A stretch of 24,824 nucleotides of DNA from OMSK01 sp902492995. GTDB taxonomy: Bacteria; Bacillota_I; Bacilli_A; RF39; UBA660. The position numbers and the translations under genes are program-made. Positions 1-8,107 of the stretch are shown piece after piece. The notes beneath the pieces are model-generated. The model searched no databases, was not told the DNA's origin, and worked only from the letters and a program-made list of their open reading frames with translations. Where the stretch lies: NCBI GenBank assembly GCA_902492995.1, contig CABUNR010000019.1:1-24824 (forward strand), in the 5' to 3' direction. How positions within the stretch are numbered: position 1 is the stretch's first letter; each line of letters starts with the position of its first letter.

Positions 1-56
1 TTCAAACTTTTTTATAAAATTTATCATTTTAGACTTGACTTATATATAGTTGTCTC

Positions 57-115
57 TATAATTGAACATATATTCAACTATCTATAGTATAATTGAATAA
101 GTATTCAACTGTCAA
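57..115 (-). promoter_or_regulatory. Leftward promoter with two ArsR/SmtB-like operators
   Basis: On the minus strand, TTGACA (115-110) and TATACT (91-86) are 18 bp apart and point out of the left edge of the window. Two 16-bp near-palindromes of the form TTGAA-N6-TTCAA lie at 62-77 and 93-108, with starts 31 bp apart (about three helical turns). One fills the spacer between the promoter boxes and the other covers the expected start point. The half-site spacing (TGAAYA..TATTCA) resembles the 12-2-12 operators of ArsR/SmtB metal sensors, which is family knowledge and not proof. A minus-strand ATG at 27 could open the regulated gene, but no ribosome site is visible. A weaker rightward promoter (TTGACT 35-40, TATAAT 57-62) overlaps the same operators. 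Positions 116-189 hold only AT-rich sequence. Confidence 0.45.
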
Positions 116-229
116 TGCATTTTAGAAAATAAATTTCATTATAATTAATTTTATTATTTAATTTAAATAATAAAAAAAGTATATTTCGATACTAGTACCT
201 GTCAAGTACACACTAAATAAAAATATATA

Positions 230-361
230 TTAATTTGAATATTTTAGTCGATACTGTACTGGTGACATGTATCCTAATTTCTTTTGAATACGTTCGTTGT
301 TATACCAATGAACGTATTTTTTTATTTCTTTAACTGCTTCCTGTCTTGTTAATTTATCAAA
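230..361 (-). pseudogene. 3' remnant of an IS3-family (IS150-like) transposase
   Basis: A minus-strand frame ends with a TAA at 232-230 and encodes about 43 residues, including WYNNERIQKKLGYMSPVQYR. This is the characteristic C-terminus of the DDE transposase OrfB of IS3-family elements of the IS150 subgroup, just after the catalytic core. Everything upstream is missing and the frame runs straight into integrase sequence at about 362. After the stop, GTGTACTTGACAGGTAC (minus strand, about 213-197) resembles the terminal-repeat region of IS150-type elements, so the IS end is probably near 185-200. The fragment cannot be active. It records an IS insertion followed by a deletion that joined it to the neighbouring integrase. 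Confidence 0.8.
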
Positions 362-964
362 CTGACAAAGCTATTCACTTATGAAGAATTTAAAAAATTC
401 ATATCAGTAGAAGATGATATTTTATTTAAAACCCTGTTTGAAACTTTATATTATTGTGGACTTCGTAGAGGTGAACTTAGAGGTCTAACATGGAAAGATA
501 TAGATTTTAAAAATCAATATTTAAGTGTCAACAAAAATATTTTGGCAACTCAAGATGATGAAAAGAAACCATATATGGTAACTACACCTAAAACAAAATC
601 TAGTATAAGAAATATTCCTATACCAAAAGTATTAATGGAAGCTATGAAAGTATTATATGAAGTTTCTAAAAGACATTATGGATTTAATGATGACTGGTAT
701 TTATTTGGAGATACAGAACCTATCACTAATGGAAAGTTAAGGCATAGAAAAAACAAGGATTGTAAGTTAGCTGAAGTTAAACAAATTAGAATACACGATT
801 TTAGACATAGTTGTGCATCACTTTTAATAAATAGTGGTGCAACAATAAATGTAGTTGCAAAGTATTTAGGACACACAAAAATAGATGAGACATTAAACAC
901 TTACTCTCACCTATTTAAGAATCAATTAAATGAAATAATTAATATTATAGACAAACTAAATTAA
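362..964 (+). pseudogene. Tyrosine integrase, C-terminal half only (remnant of an older element)
   Basis: The open frame runs from the junction at about 362 to TAA at 962-964 and gives about 200 residues, without the arm-binding and core-binding N-terminal domains. It carries the catalytic-domain motifs of a phage-type tyrosine recombinase: CGLRRGELRGLTW (first Arg), the beta-hairpin Lys in TTPKTKSS, HDFRHSCASLL (His-x-x-Arg), LGHTKIDETLNTYSH (second His and the Tyr nucleophile). It is closely similar, motif by motif, to the intact integrase at 11981-13231, so the two elements are relatives. A TTG at 542 could start a shorter product of 140 residues, but no start belongs to a functional enzyme. 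Its stop is followed within 6 bp by arm-type repeats and within 75 bp by an attachment hairpin, the normal layout at an integrase end of an element. Confidence 0.85.
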
Positions 965-969
965 AATGG

Positions 970-988
970 GTACCTATTTGGGTACCTA
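970..988 (+). repeat. Arm-type repeats of the older element
   Basis: Two GTACCTA heptamers start at 970 and 982, a 12-bp step, just after the integrase remnant. The same 12-bp arrangement occurs at 1179-1197 and 19416-19434. The likely role is binding of the integrase N-terminal arm domain, inferred from position and repetition. Confidence 0.55.
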
Positions 989-1034
989 ATACATATATCA
1001 AATAACTTAAAAGCTTTTAATTACAACAAAAAGC

Positions 1035-1059
1035 GGAGCCTTTCGGCTCCTTCAGGGGG
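1035..1059. other. Left attachment junction (attL): hairpin plus CTTCAGGGGG core
   Basis: GGAGCC-TTTC-GGCTCC (1035-1050) is a perfect hairpin, followed by TTCAGGGGG, giving the core CTTCAGGGGG at 1050-1059. The matching copy at 19478-19502 has the same hairpin fold, the same TTTC loop and the same core. Sequence to the left also resembles the right end (an ACAAAA tract before the hairpin), as expected if this hairpin is the right end of the older element. Sequence to the right (from 1060) is unrelated to the flank at 19503 and would belong to the left end of the current element. On the minus strand it reads as the 3' end of the small RNA described at 19471-19561. Confidence 0.6.
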
Positions 1060-1097
1060 CGATTAGGTTCCGTATTGTCTAATTTTTGAATATAATT

Positions 1098-1122
1098 AAA
1101 ACCCTTTATTTATAAGGGCTTT
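1098..1122 (-). terminator. Terminator of the restriction operon
   Basis: AAAA-CCCTT-TATTTAT-AAGGG-CTTT forms a dyad. On the minus strand it is followed by TTTTAATTA, the U-rich tract expected downstream of the leftward operon ending at 1209. Confidence 0.6.
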
Positions 1123-1178
1123 ATTGTGTTTTTGATTTAAAAAAGTTTATAACAATTTATCAAAATTTACACTTTTTA

Positions 1179-1197
1179 GTACCTAATTTAGTACCTA
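1179..1197 (+). repeat. Left 19-bp arm repeat of the element
   Basis: GTACCTAATTTAGTACCTA is identical to 19416-19434 and in the same orientation. It contains two GTACCTA units 12 bp apart and lies 12 bp beyond the stop of the last operon gene. It is best read as an integrase arm-binding site about 120 bp inside the left core. A role as the crossover repeat itself is less likely but not excluded. Confidence 0.6.
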
Positions 1198-1208
1198 AAA
1201 CAATTTAA

Positions 1209-2114
1209 CTATTTATTATATTTCTCTTTCAATTTTAAAACATCATCTTGGAACTTTTTCATTCTTTCATCGTATTCATTTTTTGACTCTGAATCATTAT
1301 CTTTAAAGAAATCTTTAATTAATAAGAAAGCTTCTTTTTCAAAATCAGTTCCTTTCTTATTAATATACTTCTCTGCTTTATCCATCATAGTTTGTATTTC
1401 TTCGTCTGCTGAATCAAGCTTTGCTAAAGCATTTTCATCTTTAGCTAATAAATCGTATATATTGCTAGCAGTAAATATTTCTTCTAATAGAATCATTGCT
1501 CTTTCATTATCGGCTTTAAAATAACTATCAACTTGATCAGCAATTTTATTAACACTATCTCTGACCTGTTCCATTTGTAATTTCATTTTATCAACAGAAT
1601 ATTTAATTCTTGGTTTAGATAAATTAATTTCTTTAAGTTTCTTTTTATCAACACCATTAAATACTTTATAGAACATTTCATCAATTATAATTCTTAGTTT
1701 ATCGACTATACTAAAATCAATATATACGTCAAATAATAGATTATTGTCATCTTCATCTCTTCTTGAATGATTAGATTGATGTCTAATAGTTTCTAATATT
1801 TTATATAAAGAATCTTGATGATTTTCATCTTTGAAATATTCATTATTTTCTGCAACAAATTTTTCGTTTACTAATAATTCAAATTCTGAATATTTATCAG
1901 TTTTATCAAAAAATTGTTTATCATCTTTTATTGCATTTATTAAATTATATATAGATGAACAATATATTTTGAATACCCTATCCTTATCATTAATTGTATC
2001 AATATTATATTCTTTATTATCAAAATCTAAATATACTTTTGATAATGTATTAGATGATTCTACAAAATCTCTAATTCTTAATATTCTATTAATCGCTTTA
2101 TTTGTATATTTCAA
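1209..2114 (-). CDS. HEPN-motif protein at the end of the restriction operon (putative ribonuclease)
   Basis: I do not recognise a named family. The protein is about 301 residues, acidic and lysine-rich, with no membrane segment. Counted from the upstream GTG at 2123, residues 114-119 read RHQSNH, which fits the R-[N/D/H]-X3-H signature of HEPN ribonucleases. This motif sits near the end of a helical N-terminal domain. Residues from about 170 to the end look helical and coiled-coil-like. The gene begins 7-16 bp after hsdS and is the last gene of the operon, so it should be co-transcribed with restriction. HEPN anticodon nucleases (PrrC, RloC) are known partners of type I restriction enzymes, but this protein lacks their ABC-ATPase part. 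I chose TTG 2114 because GAGGGTG then stands 6 bp upstream; the GTG at 2123 overlaps that ribosome site. RNase activity is inference from one short motif. Confidence 0.6.
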   Translation of the reverse strand: MKYTNKAINRILRIRDFVESSNTLSKVYLDFDNKEYNIDTINDKDRVFKIYCSSIYNLINAIKDDKQFFDKTDKYSEFELLVNEKFVAENNEYFKDENHQDSLYKILETIRHQSNHSRRDEDDNNLLFDVYIDFSIVDKLRIIIDEMFYKVFNGVDKKKLKEINLSKPRIKYSVDKMKLQMEQVRDSVNKIADQVDSYFKADNERAMILLEEIFTASNIYDLLAKDENALAKLDSADEEIQTMMDKAEKYINKKGTDFEKEAFLLIKDFFKDNDSESKNEYDERMKKFQDDVLKLKEKYNK

Positions 2115-2130
2115 GATATACACCCTCTTT

Positions 2131-3195
2131 TTAAAACAAGTTATTAACTTGCTTAGTTAAAAGATCTTCTAAAAAATCTATACCATTTACAATATTTATT
2201 TTGTTTTTTTCAATATTATCTATTATTTTTCCAAATTTGTTTTGTAATTCAAGAGGAGGAATTATTAAATCACAATTTAATATATCATCTTTTCTTAAAT
2301 TTGTTTGTGAGTTTTTATCATCAAAATTTAGAAAATACTCATGTCGATTCAAAAGAAATTTCAAATAAATTGGATTGCAATCAAAATCAGAAAAAGCACA
2401 AATTCTTTGATTTAATGTATATTTATCATCAGAATCAACTAAAAAACATTTAGCTAGAGCTCTACCATTAGGTAAATCACTCATTACCATAACAATTTCA
2501 TTTTTAAATAATGGTGATAAATTTTCAGATGTTTTTCTTACATCAAGCAAATCGCTAGAAATAGCTTTAGAGGTAATTAAAATATAATTACCATTTTCAT
2601 CAACTACTTTTTCATGAGCTTTACCATTTCTAAAACATGCAACATCTTTTAATTTTTTTGTTTCCCAATTTTTATCATTGTTATATCTATCACCAAACAT
2701 ATCAATAAATAAATTATTCTCTAAACAAGAAAAATACTCATATTGCTGCTTTTTTAATTTAATTGCAGTCTCTATTTTTTCCAATTGATCAACTATTTTA
2801 TTTTGAATTTCTAAAGACGGTATATTTATTTTTTCATGACAGTATTGAGAAATCCAATATCTTTTGTGTGTCGTTGAGTTAAATTTAATATTTTGCATTG
2901 CATAGTAAATATACTTTATATTAATAGAGTCGTTTTTTGCTGATAAAATTTTCATAGCAGATGATTTTACTTTAAATGGAAAATCAACATACTTAGAAGC
3001 AGTTGTAAAATCATCAAAAATAATTACCGGAAGTTTATTAGCAGGGTATATACCCTCAGTTTCATTTGTATATCCTTTAATAAAAGTCTTACCCGCAGTT
3101 AAAACTGGCGTCGAGTATGAATCACTATAGTTTTCGTTTTTCACGATATATTTTGTTGGCTGTTCAAAATTTAAAACTTCACTTAATTCTTTCAT
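2131..3195 (-). CDS. hsdS: Type I restriction-modification specificity subunit HsdS
   Basis: This 354-residue protein recognises the target DNA for a type I restriction-modification complex, working with HsdM for methylation and HsdR for cleavage. It shows the two-fold HsdS layout. Target-recognition domain 1 covers about residues 1-125. A central conserved helix follows (IPSLEIQNKIVDQLEKIETAI, about 130-150). Domain 2 starts near WETKKLKDVACFRNGKAH (about 182), and a second conserved helix lies near the end (IPPLELQNKFGKIIDNIEKN). It is slightly short for the family because domain 1 starts directly, without the usual N-terminal extension. Its start overlaps the hsdM stop by 4 bp, indicating translational coupling. 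The recognition sequence cannot be read from the protein. No inverted duplicate hsdS fragments for phase variation are present nearby. Confidence 0.92.
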   Translation of the reverse strand: MKELSEVLNFEQPTKYIVKNENYSDSYSTPVLTAGKTFIKGYTNETEGIYPANKLPVIIFDDFTTASKYVDFPFKVKSSAMKILSAKNDSINIKYIYYAMQNIKFNSTTHKRYWISQYCHEKINIPSLEIQNKIVDQLEKIETAIKLKKQQYEYFSCLENNLFIDMFGDRYNNDKNWETKKLKDVACFRNGKAHEKVVDENGNYILITSKAISSDLLDVRKTSENLSPLFKNEIVMVMSDLPNGRALAKCFLVDSDDKYTLNQRICAFSDFDCNPIYLKFLLNRHEYFLNFDDKNSQTNLRKDDILNCDLIIPPLELQNKFGKIIDNIEKNKINIVNGIDFLEDLLTKQVNNLF

Positions 3196-4634
3196 TTGAT
3201 ATCCTCAACAATTTCATCAAATAATCTGATAAAATCTTCTTGATTTTGACGAATTTTTTTAATTATTTCATCACTTGTTTCATTGTTAGTAATCGTATCT
3301 ATGCTCTTATCAACATATCTATTTAAATCAAAACTATAATCATTTTTAGCTATTATATCTCTATCAATCATTAACAATTTTTCACTATTATAATTGGCAT
3401 CATTTTTATATAATAGTATTTCTTTTGTTAACTCTGGTATTTCGTTGCCATCAATCTTTTTTCGTTGCGTAGATAATGAATATCCATCATTTTTCAATTC
3501 TGCAAACATAATGCTTTTTCTTGTTTTTGCAAGCTTTTTATCTAATAATAAAATATATGTAGAAACATTTGCATAAGGCATAAAAATACCGGCTGGTAAA
3601 GAAATAACACCCCATAGAGAATTTTCTAATAAATCTTGTCTTACCGATAAAAAAGCTTTGTCCTTTTTAAAAGTTACACCATCTGGGACAATTATTCCAG
3701 CTTTTCCATCTGATGTAATATGATTAGCAATATAATCAACAAATAATATTTCAGATTTACTTGATTTAATACTAAATTTATTATGAGGAACAATCCCACC
3801 CTTTGGAGTCATAAATGGTGGATTGGCTAAAATTGTTTCAAATTTATCATTCCATCTATCATCATAAGTTAGTGTATCATATTCAAATATTTTTGGTTCT
3901 GCAGCTCCATGTAGAAATAAATTCATTTCAGATATTTTTACCATAGATGGAGCAATGTCATAACCTGTTATATTTTTTAGAACCTTGTTTTTCTCATCAA
4001 ATGTTAAATTACTCTTTCCTTTATCATCTAAATTAGAATTTAAAATATATTTATATGCAGATATTAAGAATCCAGCTGTTCCACATGCAGGATCAAGTAT
4101 TCTATCTTCTTTTGTTGGTTCTACTAAAGAGACGATAAAATCTATTATATGTCTTGGTGTTCTAAACATTCCCAAATCACCAGCAGATCCCAATGAATTT
4201 AGTAAAAATTCATAGGCATCACCTAATTGTTCTGAATCTTCGTTATAATCAAAATTCTCATCAATTATTTTTAAAAAATTTGTTAATGTTTCTGGATCTC
4301 TATAAGGAATATTAGCATCTTTAAAAATACTTCTGAAAGTTTCTGGTAAAGCGCTATTACCATAGAACTTTTCTAATCCTTCAGCATATAAATTATATCT
4401 TTGTTGTGCACTATTGGACTTGTTCATTATTTTAGTCCAACTGTATTTTTCATAATCACCAGCAAAGAAAGTTGCTACTCCTCCCATTTGCATTCCAAGT
4501 TGATCCATGTCATCCATAAATTTATATAATAATGCTAATGTTATTTGATCTACTTGATCACTTGGTAATGGAACTTTACCAACAATAATATCTTTTAAGT
4601 CTTGAATTGCTTTTTGTATGTTTTGTTTAGCCAT
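3192..4634 (-). CDS. hsdM: Type I restriction-modification N6-adenine methyltransferase subunit HsdM
   Basis: HsdM transfers methyl groups from S-adenosylmethionine to adenine in the sequence chosen by HsdS, protecting host and element DNA. The 480-residue protein has the HsdM N-terminal helical domain (about 1-150), then the SAM-binding motif LDPACGTAGFLISAY near residue 180 and the catalytic NPPF motif of N6-adenine methylases (ILANPPFMTPKGG) near residue 270. Length is normal for the family. An AGGAGG ribosome site lies inside the last codons of hsdR, and the gap between the two genes is only 2 bp, so all hsd genes form one operon. No key residue appears missing. Confidence 0.95.
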   Translation of the reverse strand: MAKQNIQKAIQDLKDIIVGKVPLPSDQVDQITLALLYKFMDDMDQLGMQMGGVATFFAGDYEKYSWTKIMNKSNSAQQRYNLYAEGLEKFYGNSALPETFRSIFKDANIPYRDPETLTNFLKIIDENFDYNEDSEQLGDAYEFLLNSLGSAGDLGMFRTPRHIIDFIVSLVEPTKEDRILDPACGTAGFLISAYKYILNSNLDDKGKSNLTFDEKNKVLKNITGYDIAPSMVKISEMNLFLHGAAEPKIFEYDTLTYDDRWNDKFETILANPPFMTPKGGIVPHNKFSIKSSKSEILFVDYIANHITSDGKAGIIVPDGVTFKKDKAFLSVRQDLLENSLWGVISLPAGIFMPYANVSTYILLLDKKLAKTRKSIMFAELKNDGYSLSTQRKKIDGNEIPELTKEILLYKNDANYNSEKLLMIDRDIIAKNDYSFDLNRYVDKSIDTITNNETSDEIIKKIRQNQEDFIRLFDEIVEDIK

Positions 4635-4636
4635 TA

Positions 4637-7189
4637 CTAAAACCTCCTTTTATAGTTATCACAATTTATATCATTTTCGGCTACATAATCTTGAATATAT
4701 TCTAAAAGTCTTTTACCTTTTAGTCTAACTTCTGAAATATCCTTCAAATTATCTTTAATTACAGAATTAACTAATTTTGGATATTCTTTATTATAGACAC
4801 ATTCACGAACATATTCATCAACCAAATATGCTTCAAATACGGCTTCAATATCGTCAATTTGTTTACCGGCATATTTTTCAAGTTCTTCCTTATTTAATAA
4901 TTTAAAGTTGTTAAATTCATCAACAAGTTTTTCTTTTTTGGATTTATATCCTGTTAATAATCCTAAGATATTCATTGCAACTTCTTTAACAGTAATCTTT
5001 CTATCTATACCAAGAGCTTGTTCTAATTTTGGAATATTAAAGTATTCTGTTGGTTTATCAAAGACTTTATCCTTTAAATACCATTCCATTGCATCTATAT
5101 CTAAATTCTTAATTATTTCTTGTACATTTGGATCTTTTCTTACTTTATCTTCAAATTTTTCATATAACATTCTGTCAATTTTCATTCCTTCTTCAGGAAT
5201 AACTTCTTCTTCAATTGATAATAAATAATCAGCACCATTATTTTTTACAATATCTACTATTGTTGGATCATCTCCACCAACACCTTTTACAAAATGTTTA
5301 GGTAAAGCAAGTTTTTCATCATATTTGAATTCTTTTTCGAAATATTCACAAGTTGCAAAGAAGTCAAATATCTTAAATGTTGTTTTATCAACTTTTTTGT
5401 CTTTGCATTCAAATCTTGCAAGTCTTGTTCCTCTACCTTTCATTTGAATAAAATCTGTAGGGCTAAATATAGGTCTCATCAAACCAATATTTAATATATC
5501 AGGACAATCATATCCAGTTGTCATCATCCCAACAGTTACAGCTACTCTTGATTTACTTGTATCATAATCCTCATTCCACTTAGAATGTCCATTTAATTTA
5601 TTGTTAGCAAAATTGATAGTCATTTGTTGAGCATCCATAACATTAGATGTTATTTGCACAGCAAAATCAGAATTGTATCTATTTGGAAATTTCTTATCAG
5701 CCATGATATTTAATATTTGTGTTACTTTTCTAGCATGAGCTTGGTTAACACAGAATATTATACTTTTACCTATTTCATTAGTTATTGGATCTCTTAATGC
5801 ATTTTCAATAAAGGTAGCACAGAAAACTTCGTTTGTTGAATCTGAGAAAAAATCTTTTTCATAATTCTTTTCAGTTAATACCTTAGTTCTTCTACCTTTT
5901 TGATCAGTAACAGTAATTTCCATCTCATCGTTTGATTCATCAATGACCAATCCACTATCACTAAGTAATTCAGTTGTTATATCAGTTCTTGCATCAACAA
6001 TAGTTGGACTAATTAAAATACCATCTTTTACTCCATCATTTAATGTATAACTAAATGTTGGATTCCCGCTATCACATCCAAAAATATGGTAAGTATCCAG
6101 TAGAATTCTTTTTTCCAATTCTCTTGGATCTGTTTCGTCAAAATCTACACCTTTTAAATAATTTTTAGGAGTTGCAGTTAATCCCAACTTATATCCTAAG
6201 AAATATTCGAAAACCGCTTTACCATTTCCACCTATACTTCTATGTGCTTCATCAGAAATAACTAAGTCAAAATCAGTTGGTGTAAATATTTTTTGATATT
6301 TATTTTCAGATGTAAATGATTGAATAGTACTAATTAATACATCAGCACCATTCCATGTATCTTTATTTTCTTTATATATTTCAACTCTTATACCATCTTT
6401 GGAAAGATATTTAGTTAAATCTTTTTTTGCTTGATTTTCTAACTCAATTCTATCAACTAAGAATAAAACTCTATTAGCTAGCTCACTTCTAATAAACATT
6501 TTAATAATCCCTGCTGATGTTAAAGTTTTACCAGTACCAGTTGCCATTTCTAAAAGGAATCTTGTTTTTCCTTCCTTAATAGCAGATTGAACTGCCTTTA
6601 TAGCATTTAATTGGTAATATCTTAAGACTCTTAAACTGTTATCTCTACAATATTTTTGAATTAATTCATCATTATTAGACGACCAAGCACTGCTAATAGA
6701 TAAAGCAGGATCCTGACTACTTGCAACATAATATTTATCAATATCCATTGACGAAATTTTTGTTGTATCTGTATGAAGTGCTCTGCTTTCTTTTAAACTT
6801 TCATATGTTGGAAAAGTCGTAATCATCTCCGGATTACCTTTTTCTAAATTCCAAAAATAATGAATTTTTCCATTTGTTAAAATAATATACTTACATCTTA
6901 AAGAAATAGCATATTTTCTTGCTTGTTCCTTCGCATCTAACGGATGAATATCCTCTTTTTTTGCTTCAACTACTACAAAAGGATTATTATATTCATCTAA
7001 AAGCAAATAATCTATATAACCTTTTTTTACTTTTACATTATCAGCTTCATCTAGTCCTTCTTGAGTTAATAATGTACCAGGTTCTAAAGAAATATTAGAA
7101 GGCTTTCCATCTTTGGGAAAGAATCTCCATCCTGCATCTTCAAGTAATTTATTAATATTAATTCTTGCTAAAGCTTCTTTTTGCAACAT
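4637..7189 (-). CDS. hsdR: Type I restriction endonuclease subunit HsdR
   Basis: HsdR is the ATP-driven DNA translocase and nuclease of the complex; it cleaves unmodified DNA far from the recognition site. Residues 1-150 form the nuclease domain with a PD-(D/E)XK core: D60 and E75-A-K77 in VVVEAKKED. A helicase superfamily 2 motor follows, with Walker A MATGTGKT (about 216-223), the DEAH box LVISDEAHRSIGG, the TATP motif, and motif VI QMKGRGTRLAR. The C-terminal 200 residues match the helical EcoEI-type HsdR end that contacts HsdM. At 850 residues it is of the compact EcoEI-like size. ATG 7189 is preceded by GGGAGGT, which overlaps the stop of the upstream GIY-YIG gene. All catalytic motifs look intact. 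Confidence 0.95.
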   Translation of the reverse strand: MLQKEALARININKLLEDAGWRFFPKDGKPSNISLEPGTLLTQEGLDEADNVKVKKGYIDYLLLDEYNNPFVVVEAKKEDIHPLDAKEQARKYAISLRCKYIILTNGKIHYFWNLEKGNPEMITTFPTYESLKESRALHTDTTKISSMDIDKYYVASSQDPALSISSAWSSNNDELIQKYCRDNSLRVLRYYQLNAIKAVQSAIKEGKTRFLLEMATGTGKTLTSAGIIKMFIRSELANRVLFLVDRIELENQAKKDLTKYLSKDGIRVEIYKENKDTWNGADVLISTIQSFTSENKYQKIFTPTDFDLVISDEAHRSIGGNGKAVFEYFLGYKLGLTATPKNYLKGVDFDETDPRELEKRILLDTYHIFGCDSGNPTFSYTLNDGVKDGILISPTIVDARTDITTELLSDSGLVIDESNDEMEITVTDQKGRRTKVLTEKNYEKDFFSDSTNEVFCATFIENALRDPITNEIGKSIIFCVNQAHARKVTQILNIMADKKFPNRYNSDFAVQITSNVMDAQQMTINFANNKLNGHSKWNEDYDTSKSRVAVTVGMMTTGYDCPDILNIGLMRPIFSPTDFIQMKGRGTRLARFECKDKKVDKTTFKIFDFFATCEYFEKEFKYDEKLALPKHFVKGVGGDDPTIVDIVKNNGADYLLSIEEEVIPEEGMKIDRMLYEKFEDKVRKDPNVQEIIKNLDIDAMEWYLKDKVFDKPTEYFNIPKLEQALGIDRKITVKEVAMNILGLLTGYKSKKEKLVDEFNNFKLLNKEELEKYAGKQIDDIEAVFEAYLVDEYVRECVYNKEYPKLVNSVIKDNLKDISEVRLKGKRLLEYIQDYVAENDINCDNYKRRF

Positions 7190-7190
7190 G

Positions 7191-8033
7191 TTATTTACCT
7201 CCCATTATTTTCTTTAAAGTAATATTATCTTTGTTTTTCCATTCAGTATATCCAGTAGCATTTCTACCAAGTATAGCTACAGCAGCCATAGATGGAGATG
7301 AAAATAAATGATCATTTATATATACATTATCAACTAAATCAACTGAACTTCGTTCTCTATTAAAAAATCCATTTAGTGAAGGAGATAGACTTTCAAATAC
7401 ACCTTCTTTAACTTTTGAACCTTTTAAAACAACAAAACCTTCATCAGTTAATAATCCTCTAGCATATTCAACACCATTATTTGTTAAATGTAATATTTTA
7501 TCTTCTTTATCATTTTTATCATTTTTATCAATCAAATTAATAAATAATTTATATCCAAACATATTTGTTACTATTTTGATTTTTGAAATAAACTTTTCTG
7601 CTCTTATTTCATCTGCAGTACTCAATGATGATTTAGTAGGACTTGATTCATTTTTAATAAGATATCTATTTGCTTCTTTACTTAATTCATATAGTTCATG
7701 TTCAATATACTTAATGTGCGCCTTATTTAATGAATTGTCTTTACTAACAAATACTATACATTCATTCCAAAATTCTTTATGTTTATTATGTTGTAATAAA
7801 CGATTATAAATATCTTCTGCTTCACCAATATAAGCTATTTTTTCAGCAGTATTTTCATCATCACCAAATAAAATATAAACTCCAGTATTATTTATATATT
7901 CAATACTAGATGCTTCTTTTAACTTATTTCTTGGTATTTTATAACTAATACCCAACCAATCATCAATAGAACACTCAATAATTCCGTTTGGATTTTCTTC
8001 TTCTAAAATAAATTGTAAAACTTGCTTATTCAT
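7191..8033 (-). CDS. GIY-YIG nuclease-domain protein with C-terminal DUF4357
   Basis: This 280-residue protein has a GIY-YIG endonuclease fold with GVY at residues 51-53, YIG at 68-70, an arginine at 78 in IYNRLLQH, and a candidate metal-binding Glu in IKYIEHELY. The C-terminal 60 residues (FSSPSMAAVAILGRNATGYTEWKN) match DUF4357, a small domain often attached to GIY-YIG proteins beside type I restriction genes. That association is family knowledge; the biochemical role is not established. The gene overlaps the hsdR ribosome site and belongs to the same operon. ATG 8033 was chosen over GTG 8051 because GGAGGT lies 4 bp upstream. A run of Asp/Asn/Lys codons near 7505-7530 is low-complexity. 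It may be an extra nuclease acting on modified or incoming DNA, but this is inference. Confidence 0.82.
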   Translation of the reverse strand: MNKQVLQFILEEENPNGIIECSIDDWLGISYKIPRNKLKEASSIEYINNTGVYILFGDDENTAEKIAYIGEAEDIYNRLLQHNKHKEFWNECIVFVSKDNSLNKAHIKYIEHELYELSKEANRYLIKNESSPTKSSLSTADEIRAEKFISKIKIVTNMFGYKLFINLIDKNDKNDKEDKILHLTNNGVEYARGLLTDEGFVVLKGSKVKEGVFESLSPSLNGFFNRERSSVDLVDNVYINDHLFSSPSMAAVAILGRNATGYTEWKNKDNITLKKIMGGK

Positions 8034-8051
8034 CTTTACCTCCAGTGACAC

Positions 8052-8105
8052 TATGACATTAACAATCGGTATAGACCATACCTAAATCTAATGTCATAAT
8101 GTCAT
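8052..8105. promoter_or_regulatory. Nested dyad between the regulator and the restriction genes
   Basis: A perfect 10-bp inverted repeat, TATGACATTA (8052-8061) and TAATGTCATA (8089-8098), encloses a second dyad, GGTAT (8068-8072) and ATACC (8078-8082). An extra AATGTCAT copy follows at 8098-8105. There is no U-tract on either strand, so this is not a simple terminator. On the minus strand ATGACA and TATACC boxes could form a weak internal promoter. It is likely an operator or RNA switch that sets restriction-gene expression separately from the regulator. Confidence 0.5.
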
Positions 8106-8107
8106 TA

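Noticed and set aside
542..964. Independent 140-residue gene starting at TTG 542
   Set aside because: The frame continues upstream to about 362 with clear integrase homology and there is no ribosome site at 542. It is part of a truncated integrase.
1831..2160. Plus-strand open frame of 109 codons with hydrophobic residues
   Set aside because: It lies wholly opposite the HEPN-motif gene and the hsdS end, and its composition is the antisense of an AT-rich, lysine-rich gene.
2131..3195. Phase-variable hsdS shuffling locus
   Set aside because: Only one hsdS is present, with no inverted partial copies and no recombinase next to it.
7505..7530. Short tandem repeat (ATTTTTATC units) as a phase-variation tract
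   Set aside because: It encodes a low-complexity Asp/Asn/Lys stretch inside the GIY-YIG gene. There are only about three imperfect units, too few to support slippage switching.
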